Shown: positions 9,432 to 20,689 of the stretch, piece by piece
How positions within the stretch are numbered: the first letter of the stretch is position 1
How the letters are laid out: the number at the start of each line of letters is the position of its first letter
Assembly: GCA_049999725.1 (NCBI GenBank)
Contig: JBNGIS010015970.1
Span: 1-29,211 of the forward strand
Direction: 5' to 3'
DNA from: Haplomitrium mnioides
Taxonomy: Eukaryota; Marchantiophyta; Haplomitriopsida; Calobryales
Length of the DNA: 29,211 nt
The notes under the pieces: model-generated
What the model saw: the letters and a program-made list of their open reading frames with translations, nothing else
What the model was told of the DNA's origin: nothing
Databases searched by the model: none
Position numbers and translations under genes: made by a program

Positions 9432-10700
9432 CTAACCATGAATTGCCGATTGGATCATGCTTGGTCTCCCCCCTTCCTCCTTATAGTTTACGTACCTTTT
9501 GAGACGGTCAAAGTGCACTCGATTGGCAAACTAATGGCCCTCCAACATCTCCAATTCCACCGACCTAATTCGATGTAGCTTCTTCAACACAAAGGGACCC
9601 ATCTATCTGGTGTGCAATTTCCTAAGAAAATGCACAAACCTGCTGTCATACAGCAACATCACGTTCCCCTTCCAGAGGTCGGTCGGTTTCAGCCCCTTAT
9701 CGTGCTGTCTCTTCCTCAACTGTTGTTGGTGCTCCAATCTTCCTTGGGCTAGCTCTTTGGTTTCCTCCAGGCTCTCCAACTCATTGAGTCTCTCCCTCCT
9801 GCTCTGATCCTCAGCCATTCTCTCTTGTTCTAGCAGTTGCTTGGTGGGCATATCATATTCTACTGGCACCAGAGCATGATGTCCAAAGACCAAGAAATAG
9901 GGGTAGTGGCCCGTTGTGGTCTTGTGTGCCAGATTGTAGGCATGGGTTGCGGTGAGCAGCTTGAGATCCCAATTTGATTTATTGCCTGCCACCATCTTGT
10001 TGAGGATCTTACCCATGATCCTGTTTGCTCTTTTGGTAAGACCATTAGCCTTGGGATGGTAGGCTGTGGTGCGGCGATGCTTGACCAAGTAGCGGGTAGT
10101 CAGATCTTGGATTACCTATTTGATGAAGTGGGTGCTTTGATCACTTACCAGTTCCAGTGGGGGCCCGAATCTGCAGAATATTTGTTCATAGAGGAAGTCA
10201 ACCACTATCCTAGCATCATCCTTCCGAGTGGCTCAAGCTTCCACCCACTTTGTTGCATAATCTATGGCCAGCAAGATGTATCTGTTGCCCGTGCGAGTGG
10301 TCGGGTGCAATTGGGCCAATGAAATCAATCCCCCACTTTGCAAAAGGTGCTAGAGGAATGATGCAAACCAAGGGATGATGTTGGTTAGATGTTGGCCTCC
10401 CCGTTCTCGGGTAGGCATTGCGTCTTTACCCAGAAGTGCACATCTTTGTGCAGAGTGGGCCACCAGTACCCTACAGCTAGAATTTTCTTGATAGTGGTGT
10501 CTGCTACAAAATGAGCCCTCCACCTCCAATCCATCTAGGGGCCGCATTACCACTGTGGATTGATCTCGCTCTAGGCAACGTTTGATCATCCCATCACACC
10601 CCCTCTTGTGCATCACTCCTTTAATCAAGAGGTATGGTTTCACCTTCTTGAGGAACACAACAGCTTCCTCTCTACTGATGTCCTTCGGAATTTGGGCAGA
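9432..10700 (-). pseudogene. pol: Element 1 integrase
   Basis: Ty3-type integrase in pieces. The N-terminal zinc region begins near 10680 and shifts frame near 10515, after which TTIKKILAVGYWWPTLHKD is readable (about 10430-10500). The core starts with WGIDFIGP (first catalytic Asp), shifts frame again near 10280 into RYILLAIDYATKWVE, and continues to VSDQSTHF (second Asp, about 10150). The frame after 10088 has AYHPKANGLTKRANR, where the expected catalytic Glu is Lys (codon 10032-10034). In-frame stops follow FIK, HTR and EGH. The C-terminus ends with DRLKRYV, and a final stop lies at 9432-9434. No chromodomain is visible. This enzyme would have integrated the element; it is clearly dead. 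Confidence 0.9.
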
Positions 10701-10769
10701 ACAAAGGAATTCAGTGATAGTAGTATAGTCCATGGCCCTTCTGGCTTTTACTTGGAACAGGTCCTCATC

Positions 10770-11175
10770 CAAAAATGCATCACCCACCTCCTTTTGATTG
10801 ATGGGTCCAACAATTCTAGAGAAGAAGTTGGCATTGTTGTGCTTCCTCCCAAGTTTGATCCTGACTTCAAAGTTGAATTCTTGTAGGAGAAGCACCCACC
10901 TCGCAATCCGACCGGTGACATCTGGTTTATTCACCATGTACTTGAGCGCATTGTGATCAGTATGGAAGATCACCTTGTAATGCAGCAAGTAATGCCTGAA
11001 TTTCTTCAAGGCATAGATAATTCCCAGGGCTTTCCGATCCATGGCAGAGTAATTCTTCTCTACCGAGGCCAGTAGCATGTTGGAAAAATAGATCGGATGA
11101 TCTCGCCCCTTCTTATTTGTCTAGCTCAGCACCGCCTTGATGCAAAAGCAAAACATATCAATCATCACATGAAAA
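10770..11175 (-). pseudogene. pol: Element 1 RNase H
   Basis: Ty3-type RNase H that degrades the RNA of the RNA:DNA hybrid. It begins with FHVMIDMF (first catalytic Asp, near 11159), has a TAG at 11121-11123, then GRDHPIYFSNM. Next comes the YSAMDRKALGIIYAL block, where the position normally Glu is Lys, then FHTDHNALKYM with its Asp kept. It ends with ARWVLLLQEF and ANFFSRI, where the usual A-D-x-L-S-R Asp is Asn (codon 10827-10829). Two of the four acidic residues are therefore lost. The frame differs from that of RT upstream, so a frameshift or small rearrangement lies between about 11245 and 11175. Confidence 0.9.
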
Positions 11176-11245
11176 TCTCTCCCCTAGCTACAAGGCACTA
11201 AAACAATGGCGCTCGCTAGTCTCCTCTTCAATTCTATGAAGCTCG

Positions 11246-12145
11246 TCAGCCTTTTGGGGGTGACTTCAAGATGCTACCCCCTTTGGTCATTTGGGTGAGG
11301 GGCAGAGCTATTGAAGCAAATTGGTCGATGAATCTCCTATAGTATCCTACGCACCCTAAGAATCCTTGCACCTCCTTTAAGTTGGTGGGAAATGCGACAT
11401 TCATCCAAATGGTAATCTTCTCTTGATCCACTTCGATGCCCCTATTGGAAATCCGATGTCCGAGGAGAATCCCTTCTCTCACTCCAAAGAAACATTTGCC
11501 CATGTGGAATCTCAGCCCCGTCTCTCTGCAACATTGAAGGGTGAGCCTCACATCCCGCTCGTGATCCTCCAACTTACCATACACCACGAAATTGTCGATG
11601 AAGACCTCCAAGAATTTCCTAAGATAGTCATGGAAGATGTTCATCATCATCCGTTGAAAGGTACCTGGTGCATTGCATAATCCGAAGGGCATTCTTTGGA
11701 AGGCAAACACCCCCCATTCCATGGTGAATGACGTTTTGAGTTGATTCTCCTCTCGGATCTAAATTTGATTATACTTGGAGTACCCGTCGAGGAAGCTATA
11801 AATTTCTTGCCCTGCCACCAAATCCAGCACCCCAACTGTGAAAGGCAACGGGTAGTGGTCCTTCTTTGTAGCCTCATTAAGAGCATAAAAATATTGGCAT
11901 ACTTGGATTTTCCTTTCACCATCCTGCCCCACTTTCTTGGGCACCACCACCAATGGGGACACCCATTCGGTGTTCAGCAATGGGTAGATGAAGTCGACCT
12001 CCAACAGTTTGTCAATTTCCTCCTTCACCAACAAGGAGAATCGGGGGTTCATTCTATATTGGCGTTGCCTTACCGAGATTACTGTTGGCTCCAAGTCAAT
12101 CCGATGCTCCTCCAATTCTCTTGGGACTCTTTTTAAATCCACGTG
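11246..12145 (-). pseudogene. pol: Element 1 reverse transcriptase
   Basis: RT copies element RNA into DNA. From about 12110 it reads EHRIDLEP, then YRMNP, EIDKLLE, FIYP, EWVSPLVVVPKK, KKDHYPLPF and FLDGYSKYNQI, with the first catalytic Asp intact at 11786-11788. A TAG at 11759-11761 interrupts the frame. After it come EWGVFAFQRMPFGLCNAPGT and the second motif FIDNFVVYG. The canonical pair of aspartates is D-N here: the second Asp is Asn at 11591-11593. The connection region GHRISNRGIEVD and GFLGCVGYYRRFI follow, ending at 11246. The domain is complete in extent but catalytically dead. The IEVD/GYYRRFI blocks are typical of plant Ty3/gypsy RT. Confidence 0.95.
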
Positions 12146-12159
12146 ACTCCAGGCAAAGG

Positions 12160-13351
12160 CATCACTGAAGTTATTCAGGAGATGGGTGAGGGCTGGCTCC
12201 AATTCTTTGGGCAATTGGGAGCCTATGTGGAATGTATGTTCTTCTTGGACCACCAATTGCTTGTGTTGGGCTTCCTGCACTGCCCCCATCTCATTCCTCC
12301 CTTGCGTGTATCCCTCCGGCATCAGAGTCGCCAATCGCAACCCTCCCTCCACCCGAGAAGATTCTTTGGACTTTCTTGTGTCCGCCTTTTGCATCTGATG
12401 AGACAATTGGGACCTCTCCTCCTTTACGATCATGGTGTTCTCATCTCTTGCTAGATCTTTCGCAGATTCCCTCCGATGGTGCTCTATTCCGATGTACTTG
12501 GATAATTCAATTCGGTTTACGGATACCACACCCTCTTCCGACATATCCTCTTCTATAGCTTCACTCACCATCTGCACCCAATATTGATACTCCGACTTTT
12601 CCTCCTCCTCGAACCACTCACTATCATACTCCTTCTCGGATTGCATTTCACCTAGGTGAGGAACATGTCTGTAGTGCACTACTATCGTTTCGGGGCTGAA
12701 CACCAATGTGGAATTCCCCCAGTTGTGCATGACTCGGGCCCCATACTGCCAGGGGCTTCCGATCAACACATGGTATGAAGATACTCGGGTTGGCCGCATG
12801 ACCAGGTAGTTCAGCTTGAACTCCTTTCCTCTGATGAAAGTTGGTACTTGGAGGAGGAAGCCTAATGACTTCATCTTTGATTCATCTGCCAGCCTCATAA
12901 TTCAAGTTGTATGTTGGAATTCCGTGAATCCCAGCTTGTGAGCGGTCTCTTCCACCATTATGTTTACCCCTCCCCCTCCATCTACAGGCACCAATGACAG
13001 TGTGCACCCCGCGATCTGTATGTTGATCTCTGAGGTCCCCTTGTCCTCACACACCAACTGCAGATCCAGTGGAACTCCTACTCGGGGCAGCCTTCTTCTC
13101 CTCTTGGCTCCCATCAATAATTCTCGGAGCTACCTTCGATATAACGGACTGTCCCTGATGAGTTGGCCCACTGTGGCCGTAATGGAACAGTCCCTCACAT
13201 TCGCCTGAATGATGTACGATACAGGTTTGGTTCCATCTCGTGAGGCTACGATCTTCGCCCTTGCTTGCTCGATCTTGCCTCGCTGCTTACGGACCTCCTT
13301 GAGGGTCTCCACTGCTGCCTTCTCCTCCTCCAAGGCCTCGAGAGCCTCCAA
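12160..13351 (-). pseudogene. pol: Element 1 aspartic protease and acidic linker
   Basis: In one frame with RT. From 13351 a basic/coiled linker leads into VSYIIQANVRDCSI. The protease active site lies at about 12980: VDGGGGVNIM, where D-(S/T)-G is the usual motif and D-G-G stands here (Asp codon 12980-12982). Downstream LGFTEF, LRMADQ-like, LNYLVMRP and HVLIGSPW blocks complete the fold to about 12700. The stretch 12690-12160 is rich in Glu and links protease to RT. In-frame stops at 13130-13132 and near 12899 break it. The protease would have matured Gag-Pol. I cannot tell whether D-G-G is ancestral in this lineage. Confidence 0.87.
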
Positions 13352-14985
13352 TTGCTTCCTTACGTGGTCATGTTGCTTTGGATAGAACCACTTTTGATTA
13401 TCCCTTTGTGACGAGGTTGCTTGAGCTGCCCCCTTCTTGACTTTCTGCTCGATTTTCTTCTAGCTCTTCTTTTCGACCTTTTCCCTGGCTTTGGTCACCA
13501 CTTGGAAACAATCTTCAGGAGCGAGTGTCTCCCACCTTGACAATTCCGCTCCCTCCTTCCTTTCCAAAGCTATGAGATTGACAATAGCGGGGGGAGAAGG
13601 ATTTGTGCCTAGTCCAGAGGGTGCATCGGGCCTTCATTTAAGCGGGCAATTGACTGCCACATGCCCTTCCTTCTTGCACTAGAAGCATAAGGCAGGCGGT
13701 TGGCCATAATCGCTCTTCCGCGGCTTTGGACAGTTAGAGGAAATGTGGTCGGACTGGCCACAATTCCAGTATACCATAATTGTTTTCCGGGGTGGCCGAT
13801 TGGCAGCCTATTGATTCCCTGTCCCTTTGCTTCCCCCTGTTGGCCTGCTTAGCATGGTACGAGGCTCCCCACTGATATAATAAATTGTCTCCGAGGCCTC
13901 TTCCATCACACACTCCTTTCTTCTCTTATATACTCTAGTGCTTCCTCCCTCACGTAGTGCATAGCGTTATTTTTCTGTCGGGCACTCTTGAGGCGAGTGG
14001 CCATGTTGTTTACACCTCACGCACCACACTTCGACTCTTCTAGTGGGTAGGGGCTTGCCTTCTGGTTTGATCTCTACCAGGAGGATGTTCATCGCCTCCA
14101 TCTTGGCGCTCAGCTCTTCAATTCGATCCCTCCCCCTTGGCTTCTTGCTTGCCTCGGGTTTGGGTTCAGCCCTTCTGTACTTTCCTTTGATAGTCCCCTT
14201 GCAATGGTTCACTTCCTTCTCCTTGGCATGCTTCTTCTTTTTCAGGTCCTTCCTCTTCTTCTTCTTTCAAAATGATCGGTCCTCCTCTGAGCTAGTCCTG
14301 CCAGATTCATTCTCGCCTTTCGAGGAGGACTCGGAACTCTCATCTGTTTCCCCTCTGCTATCCGAGGTGTCCGAAGAGTCATCGGACTTGTACTTGGCCC
14401 TTGCCTTCCTACGGGAGCTCGTAATTGCAACCTTGACATGGGATTGAGCTACATTGACTACTTCTTCAAGAGTTTTTGGATCCGTCTATCTCACCGAGGT
14501 CCCAATTCCCTTGGGTAGAGCTGCCAGGAACCACGCCGTGAGCATTCCGTCTGTGGCTGGCGGGTTCAACTTCCACGCCACCTTCTTGAATTGTTGGAGG
14601 AATTTCCTCACAGACTCTTTCTTTTTCATCCTTAGTTGACCCATTTTGATCAACGCCTCTGTCTCCTCCCCGATCCCTCTAAATTCTGCAATAAGGCTAC
14701 CTTGAATGCATGCCAGTCCCTCTTGATGTTGTCGGGCAAGTCCTTGTACCATAGTTGAGCTTCTCCCTTCAAGACCGCTGGCAGAATCCCGATTTTTACA
14801 TGGCTCTCCCCATTAGCTGCCGCGGTGTTCTCCAGTTCATCTATTAAGGGATTGGGGTCGTCCTTCGAACATCCCTTGAAGGATTTATATTTGAATCTGC
14901 CCCAAAGCCCAAAATGGGGTACCGGATCGGCCATCCTAGCATTGGCCACAGCCACTTCCATCCAGAAGTCTCTGCCTTCCGCCAC
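13352..14985 (-). pseudogene. gag: Element 1 gag with three zinc-knuckle positions
   Basis: The likely start is the ATG at 14983-14985 (MAEGRDFW). Residues 60-85 hold the LKGEAQLWYKDLP block typical of plant gypsy capsid domains. A frameshift near 14690 moves gag to the frame later used by protease and RT. The sequence continues as EFRGIGEETEAL, then WFLAALPKG, a Ser/Glu-rich stretch and a Lys-rich stretch (about 14400-14200). Three zinc-knuckle positions follow: an intact one near 14010 (CVRCKQHGHSPQEC); one near 13770 with its first Cys replaced by Tyr (YWNCGQSDHISSNC); and one near 13685 with a TAG in place of its third residue. Further stops at 13967-13969 and elsewhere kill it. The C-terminal EDCFQVV and WFYP blocks are shared with the gag of element 2. 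Confidence 0.92.
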
Positions 14986-15114
14986 TCTTCTTCAACAGAC
15001 TCACACCCAGTTGCTCTGTTTCTCAGAATTCGCCTTCACAATTTGACTTTGGGTCTCTAGTGCACAAAGTGATATCTTGGCCTTGAGTTGGTCTCAAGTT
15101 CTTGCAAACCCTTT

Positions 15115-15132
15115 GCCCTCCTTCTAGCGCCA
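15115..15132 (-). other. Element 1 primer-binding site (candidate)
   Basis: On the minus strand TGGCGCTAGAAGGAGGGC starts 8 bases inside the 5' LTR end. The equivalent place in element 2 reads TGGCGGTAGATGGAGGGC. A leading TGG fits a tRNA CCA end. I cannot name the tRNA. The 8-base gap is wider than usual. Confidence 0.65.
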
Positions 15133-16659
15133 AAAATTCATGTCACTCCTCTCCTTCAGGCCTTAACCTTCATATGTGCCACTTGGAAGGCAGGGAGCAC
15201 AAAAATAGGGGATTAAGGTTCTTTTCTAAGATGGCCCCTATCCAACTATCACTTTGAGGCTTTAAGGAATCTCTCTTACCTTACAAGCCCTTTACTCACC
15301 TCCTCATTCTCATCAGCATACAATCTGATCATCCACTCACAACACCCAAGTCCACATTCACGCCACACCAGTATTCCTTGTGTAAATCTTTCAATGCACT
15401 TCAGGGGTCCCAAATCTTGACCCTGCCACCTTGTGTATACTTCAGAGGCAGAAATGTATTGGACCCTATCCCAATGGACAATAACAAGGGGCTGGGCTCC
15501 CCCTCTCAGGGTTGTTCCAGGGTCTTGTACAATTATAATTCATGTCTACTCTACTATAAATTGTTTCCTACACAATAAAACAGAGTCAAGAGCAGAGAGC
15601 ATTGACCCTAGGGTCACAAAATTGTGTCAAAGGACATGACTCCCCCTTCAAAGGCTATCCTAGGGTCTGAACAACTGGTACCTGATTAATCCTAGTCTAA
15701 GTGTCTCTTATATAATATATTCAGAATGGAAATCTAATTAATACAACTATACACAAATACAACACACCCAAACCTTGCACTGTACCAAAACAAAGGCCTT
15801 GCATGACCATTGGAGCTTGTGTTCCTAGTAGACTCCTCCCTTTTCGAGCAACTTACCTCTTCAATCTTTCACATCAGCTCCCACACATACACCCTTCTTC
15901 TTGATAGTTTTCAACTTCCATCGCTGGAAGCCCTAGATTTACTTCCTCATGCTTGGAAGAGGATTTCTTTCACTTCCACCTCTAGAAGACAGCCCTCTCA
16001 ATTGCTGGTAGCTCACTCCACCCTTGAGCCTCAAACATATCTTCTCCGTAGTGCTCAGGCACTAACACAGCCACCCTCTTCACAGCTCCACTTGAAAGAT
16101 AACACTAGAGCGCACTCCGAGCACTCTGGGTTGATGCTCCCGCACAAAGAATGTAGAGACGACCCCAAGATCCCACTTGGCAGTCTCTCTCGAATTCTCA
16201 ACAGAATGGATCCCCTTTAAATTCCCTGTATCGATCCACCTTTGCTCTTGGTCCACCTACAGGGATGAGTCCACCTAGATCGCTCGAGCCTCTAGAGCTC
16301 CCTGCCCAGGGATTCTCGGCACCCCTCCAGTCCACCTGCACCATTGCTAGCCCCCAGCACGAGTACACTCACTTCACGTGATTTCTCATTGGAATCCCAC
16401 TCTTGCTTTACATTGTTTGCGTTTTCCTTGTCTCAAGATTGCTAGCGTGTCTCTAGCTTGCTTGCACATCAACCTGATCCAATTCGCATCACGTCAATGT
16501 ACACTCCTCAAGCTTCCGCTGCTCCGAATCCTTCCCATTCAAAATGTTGCTATTCTCGTTAGGAAGAGGTTGTTATTCCTGTTAGGCTTGGACACGGACG
16601 TTGCGACACCTATCCCACCGGTTCGTTGAATGATGCCAAGTACAATGTTCATACAGGAG

Positions 16660-16965
16660 TGAGTCCAAAGAATCTCGCAGACTGAGATTCCAAAGATTCC
16701 CATGGAACCCAAGTCTGAAGAACCCCTCCGAACAGAGTTCCGAAGAATCCCGCAAAAAAGGAGTCCAAAGGAATCTCGCAAATTCACATCCGAAGATGCC
16801 TGCGGAGCAAGCTTCTGAAGCATCCCGCGGAAAAGGAGTTCAACGGAATCTCGAAGATTCGCATATGAAGATACCAGCGGAATAGGGTTTCAAAGCATTC
16901 CACAGAAAAGGAGTATGATGGAATCTCAAAGATTTGCATCGGAGATTCTCGTGGTTTTGAATCCG
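16660..16965. repeat. 75-bp tandem repeat array in element 1 5' LTR
   Basis: The counterpart of 7433-7755, with about the same number of units. AAAAGGAGT and GGAATCTC words recur at roughly 75-base spacing. Confidence 0.8.
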
Positions 16966-17184
16966 TAGAATCCAGTGGAACCTAGGGGCCGTTGTTGACT
17001 TTTCCTCTGTTGTCGCCGTCTGACGCCGCATTCAACTTGGAAGTTGGACCGGTGCTTTGACCTTGCTATGTAGTTGACCGCGAATCCCAAGCTGAAGAAT
17101 CCCATAGACAGAGAACTCCGAAGGATCTCTCAAACTCTTCCGAAGTGCCATGTGTGAAGGCTGACTTTCTTCCGTGCCCGGCTT

Positions 17185-17490
17185 CCGACGTTGTTTTCAA
17201 AGGGGAAGGCGGACCGCCGCGCTGACTTGGTTCCGTGGTTGATCTCCCTCTGACCCAAGGGATCCAACGGGCTCTCCTAGAGTGCCACGTAATCCGAAGC
17301 TACGCCATCCAATGCCGTTTTCAAAAGGAAAGGCGGACCGACGCGTTGACCTGGTTCTGTGGAATCCAACGGGCTGTGCCACACTACCACATATCCACTG
17401 AATCTCCTAGAGCTCTTTGAGGATGCCACGTAATTCGAGAGGTCGCTGTCCAACGCCGTTTTCAATAAGGGAGCTTGACTGCCGCACTGA
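17185..17490. repeat. 124-bp tandem repeat array in element 1 5' LTR
   Basis: TTTTCAAA anchors at 17194, 17318 and 17459 give spacings of 124 and 141. The other LTR has spacings of 124, 124 and 141, so one unit was gained or lost after the LTRs became independent. Confidence 0.82.
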
Positions 17491-18346
17491 CCTAAGGTTC
17501 TGATGAAGACTGCAAACTCTCCCCTTTGGTTACATTTCCGCAAAGCTCCGCAGGCCTCCTGCGCATGCCACGTTTCTATTGAAGCCCCGCAGACACCTCG
17601 GGCTCGCCATCTCTTCGTAAGGATCCGTGGACTCCCTGAGCCCACCACAAACCGTAGAGACCCGCATACTTCCTGACGACGCCACGTAATTCGCTGAATC
17701 TCACAGAGTCCTCCGAAGACGCCATGTTTCCGCTGAATCTCGCAAGTATTGAAGGAAGGGCTCGCGGACCCCAGTAGAACTTGTTTAATGCCAAAGGGAT
17801 TGAAGCGTCCCCCGATCCCTAGCCTAGTTACTGCTCACGAAGGCCCTAGCCCTTCCTTCTCTCCCTGATCTTCGCCTCTGGTGTGTGGCATCTGCAGGCT
17901 TGCCTGTGGCCTTTCTTTGTCTAGGGCCTCTTCTCCCACAGCTATCCTTCGACCTCCACACCGTGTCTTGGATCCTTCGATCTTCCTCGTGGCTGATCGC
18001 CTCTAGTGATGTTCCTTCCTACCTACTAGGCCTTGACTCTTGCATTCCAATGACACTTGCAGGCTCCTTTTTGCTTCCATAGAATTTTAGTGGTGCTGCC
18101 CTTGCGGGCGGACATAGCTCCCTTATTCACCCTCAAAGGCCCCTACAAGCCCATCTTCAGTCGACCTCCCTCCTCGTTCTTCACCACTCTACTCCCTACT
18201 TCGAATCCAGGTGATCCGCTCTTATATGCCGATTGAAGTCAATCCGCTGCTTATGAGGTACCATAACAATTATAGGAGGGAATTTGTCCCATTGCCACCT
18301 CTGATCTCTTGAATTCCCCCTTAATGCTCCAAATCACTGCTTGACA

Positions 18347-18351
18347 AACGG
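18347..18351. repeat. Target-site duplication of element 1, right copy (AACGG)
   Basis: Five bases after TTGACA. They match AATGG at 2099-2103 in four of five positions. Confidence 0.65.
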
Positions 18352-18530
18352 TGATGGTGGTTGACCGCATGAGTAAGAATGGCGACATGAGCATGAACAA
18401 CCATAAAGGAGTCGACAAAGGAGGCAGCAACAGCAAGGTGGCTAAGTGATGACGTAGACGATAACGCCATTCGATGAAGCGGCGATGGGCGACATCTTAG
18501 AGGAGAGGTCACCACACAAAGGGGAAACGT
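18352..18530. other. Spacer between elements 1 and 2, nothing recognised
   Basis: About 180 bases of pre-insertion DNA. It is rich in GGTGG, GCGAC and GGCGA words. Open frames on the minus strand lack any known domain. Confidence 0.5.
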
Positions 18531-18535
18531 GAAGG
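18531..18535. repeat. Target-site duplication of element 2, left copy (GAAGG)
   Basis: GAAGG directly before the LTR start TGTTAGC. An exact copy follows the other end of the element at 29078-29082. Confidence 0.92.
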
Positions 18536-19157
18536 TGTTAGCTAGTGACATGAGGTGCTATCAAAGATTCTTATAAATCAGAAACATCATTGGATCATTT
18601 CTCCACTTTTATGTGTTAAGGTACTTCAAAAGCATCGGAGTAACTAATATCAGCAAGTAAGAGCGGGTCGCTTAAAACTATCCAATCCGAAGAGTGGAAT
18701 CGGGACCATGACAGGAAAGGAAGGGAGGCTTGCCAGAGGTACTGAGCAAGGAGGTGGAAGGAAGAGCTACCTCAAAAGAGGAGGAAGATACGAGTCCACA
18801 TGAAGAAGGTTAGGGGAGTAGGCCATTAATCGAAGATTCAACACCAGAAGGGAGGGGCCGCAGGTAAGGCGAGGGGCCGCATCAAAACTTTCAGGACAGC
18901 AGCCGAAGCAGTAACAAGCAAGATAGAAGGTGACGACCCTCATGAGGCAGCGATGACACTAGGGATCGGGGGACGCTCTGTTCCCCTCGACGTTGATGGG
19001 CTTCACGAAGATCCGAATCCATTTCAGCCTTCTAAAAAACTACTAAGCGGACATTCCAAAGAAAGTATCGGAAGAGAGGAAGGTTAGAATCTCTTTCGAA
19101 GGAATGCGTAGACAGGGTTCCTTCAATTCAAGTCAACTTCAAAAACCTAGGTCAGAA

Positions 19158-19288
19158 GTGCGGTCCAACTTCAACTTGGAAAGTGGTGGTGGACGGCTTC
19201 CTTTGGAACCTGGTTAACTTCGGATTCAGAGGTTACGTAGTCAACTTCGGACTCAACAGTCTGTTGGTCATCTTTGGAACTCGGGGTC
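19158..19288 (+). repeat. Tandem subrepeat unit of element 2 LTR, cut by the insertion
   Basis: The unit begins GGTCCAACTTCAACTTGG and continues with GTCAACTTCGGA words. It is followed, beyond the insertion, by related units at about 23186-23390. The array in the intact 3' LTR is at 27291-27580. Confidence 0.8.
19284..19288. repeat. Target-site duplication of nested insertion, left copy (GGGTC)
   Basis: GGGTC here and at 23178-23182 brackets the inserted segment. The intact 3' LTR has the continuous sequence (AGGTCCAATGA, near 27412) at this place. Confidence 0.88.
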
Positions 19289-20072
19289 TGTGAGAGCATA
19301 GTTCCTGACAAAAGGTTAGAAACACCTTGAAGGAGTTCTTTTCTGTGCAGTGGAGTAAGAAGGAAATGGTAAAACTTCAGTTTTGTGTATAACAAGTGTA
19401 AAGTTGTAAAAACTTAAGGATAAGAGGAAATTTTGGATATAATTGGCCAAGGAGAGAAGGCTAAGTGATGAGGAAGTTGATTTCTTTTTCAGAGGAGAAG
19501 AAGAAAAAATATATTTTTTGGAAAACTAATCTAAGTGTTGAGGGCTAGACAGCCCCAATCTATTTCTATCTAGTAGGTGTTGGTGGACAGCTTGCCCAGG
19601 AGCCAGTTGAAGTGCATCGAATGACAGTTGTCGATGCCATGAACTAGGTCCATCTAGAGGCAGGAAGAAGTTGTGACCTTACACCCCTGTGGGGCTGCCT
19701 CTCGAAAGGAGGAGAGTGTTGAATCGTTATATAGTACTCTTGAGTTATTGAGAAGCACTTATGGGATATTTGGAATGAACCTGAGAAGAAGTACCTCTAC
19801 AAATTGAAATGTGAAGGAGATTTTTGCGTGGAAGAGATCTGCGGCAATCGATCAGCTGCGAGGAAGGAGAATCAATCGAATTCAGTGATGATAAGTTGCT
19901 ATGCGAAGGTATGATGCGAGTGCCCTAGTACAAAAAATGCCATGGTTGGAAGGGAATTGAATAGCAATATAGTCCAGAAAAGAAAAGCGATCACATGTGA
20001 TGAAGGCCATCGCTGGAACGTTGTTGTGAAGGAAGAGGCGATTTGTAAAGAACAGATGATCTAATATGAAAT

Positions 20073-20113
20073 GGGAGCTCTACGAACAAATATTTGGAAG
20101 GGAGCTCTACGAA
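20073..20113. repeat. Short direct repeat GGGAGCTCTACGAA
   Basis: Two copies of a 14-base word start at 20073 and 20100, inside a stretch of short degenerate repeats (about 19800-20500) of the unknown insertion. Confidence 0.75.
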
Positions 20114-20689
20114 TTAAAGGTATGATTGACCTGAGTTGAAGGCCCTCTGAAGAAATCGATTGTTGTGATAAAATTTAAGGAATAAACCTGCGAAGCGAAT
20201 GTCTTGAGAGGGAATGTCCAACAAATTGCTTGAGAGGAACGGTCCTGCTGCACAAAGCTCTCTGACAACGAACGAATGATGATACGATGAAGGTTGCTGA
20301 TTTTTCCCTTGAGCAGCGAAATTCATGCTACATTGAGGAAGAAATTGGCTTGTGTGAGGATCAATTTGCTATGGAGAAAAGTTGGAATCGAATGTGAAGA
20401 AGCTCTGCAAATGGAAATAGGATACGTGGGAAAAGTTGAATTGATCAGCTGTAAGAAAGGAGAATCAAACAAAGATCTGCGATGATCGAATGTTGCGGGT
20501 CACCCAATTGAGAGGTTATGTGAAGAAAATTCCTATGGAAGCAAATTAAGCGGAAGTGGATATCCTTTGTTGTTGAATAATTGGCTATGAATCGATCCCT
20601 ATGAAAGGTAAAGAAATCAATTGCATGCAAACGGCTGCAAAGAGGTTCTGTGCGGATCTGAAAAAGAGAGCGGAGATATTTTCTGTAAA

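Larger units (their letters stand above)
2104..18346 (-). mobile_element. Ty3/gypsy LTR retrotransposon, full length but degenerate ('element 1')
   Basis: A minus-strand element with two long LTRs (15141-18346 as 5' LTR; 2104-9248 as 3' LTR, about 3.3 kb after removing a nested copia) and a 5.9-kb interior. Domain order from 5' to 3' is gag with zinc knuckles, aspartic protease, RT, RNase H, integrase, which is the Ty3/gypsy order. The ends are TGTCA and TGACA, flanked by a 4/5-matching 5-bp target duplication. Gag (after one frameshift), protease and RT all read in one frame, so the ancestor probably had a fused gag-pro-RT frame. Many stops and at least three frameshifts make it dead. No chromodomain was seen at the integrase end, so I suspect a non-chromovirus lineage, but I cannot assign it. 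Confidence 0.93.
15141..18346 (-). repeat. 5' LTR of element 1
   Basis: 3206 bases, TGTCACTC...TTGACA on the plus strand. It matches 2104-9248 without the copia and holds the single CTCTC empty site at 15503-15507. The two tandem arrays are present at about 16660-16960 (75-bp units) and 17185-17490 (124-bp units, one fewer than the partner). Open frames inside follow the repeat periods and are not genes. The promoter was not located with confidence. Confidence 0.94.

Noticed and set aside
14043-14447. 134-residue plus-strand open frame with hydrophobic runs
   Set aside because: Antisense to the Lys/Glu-rich part of element 1 gag. The apparent membrane segment is the complement of Lys and Glu codons.
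17277-17648. Minus-strand 123-residue open frame
   Set aside because: LTR subrepeat artefact, with no conserved motif.
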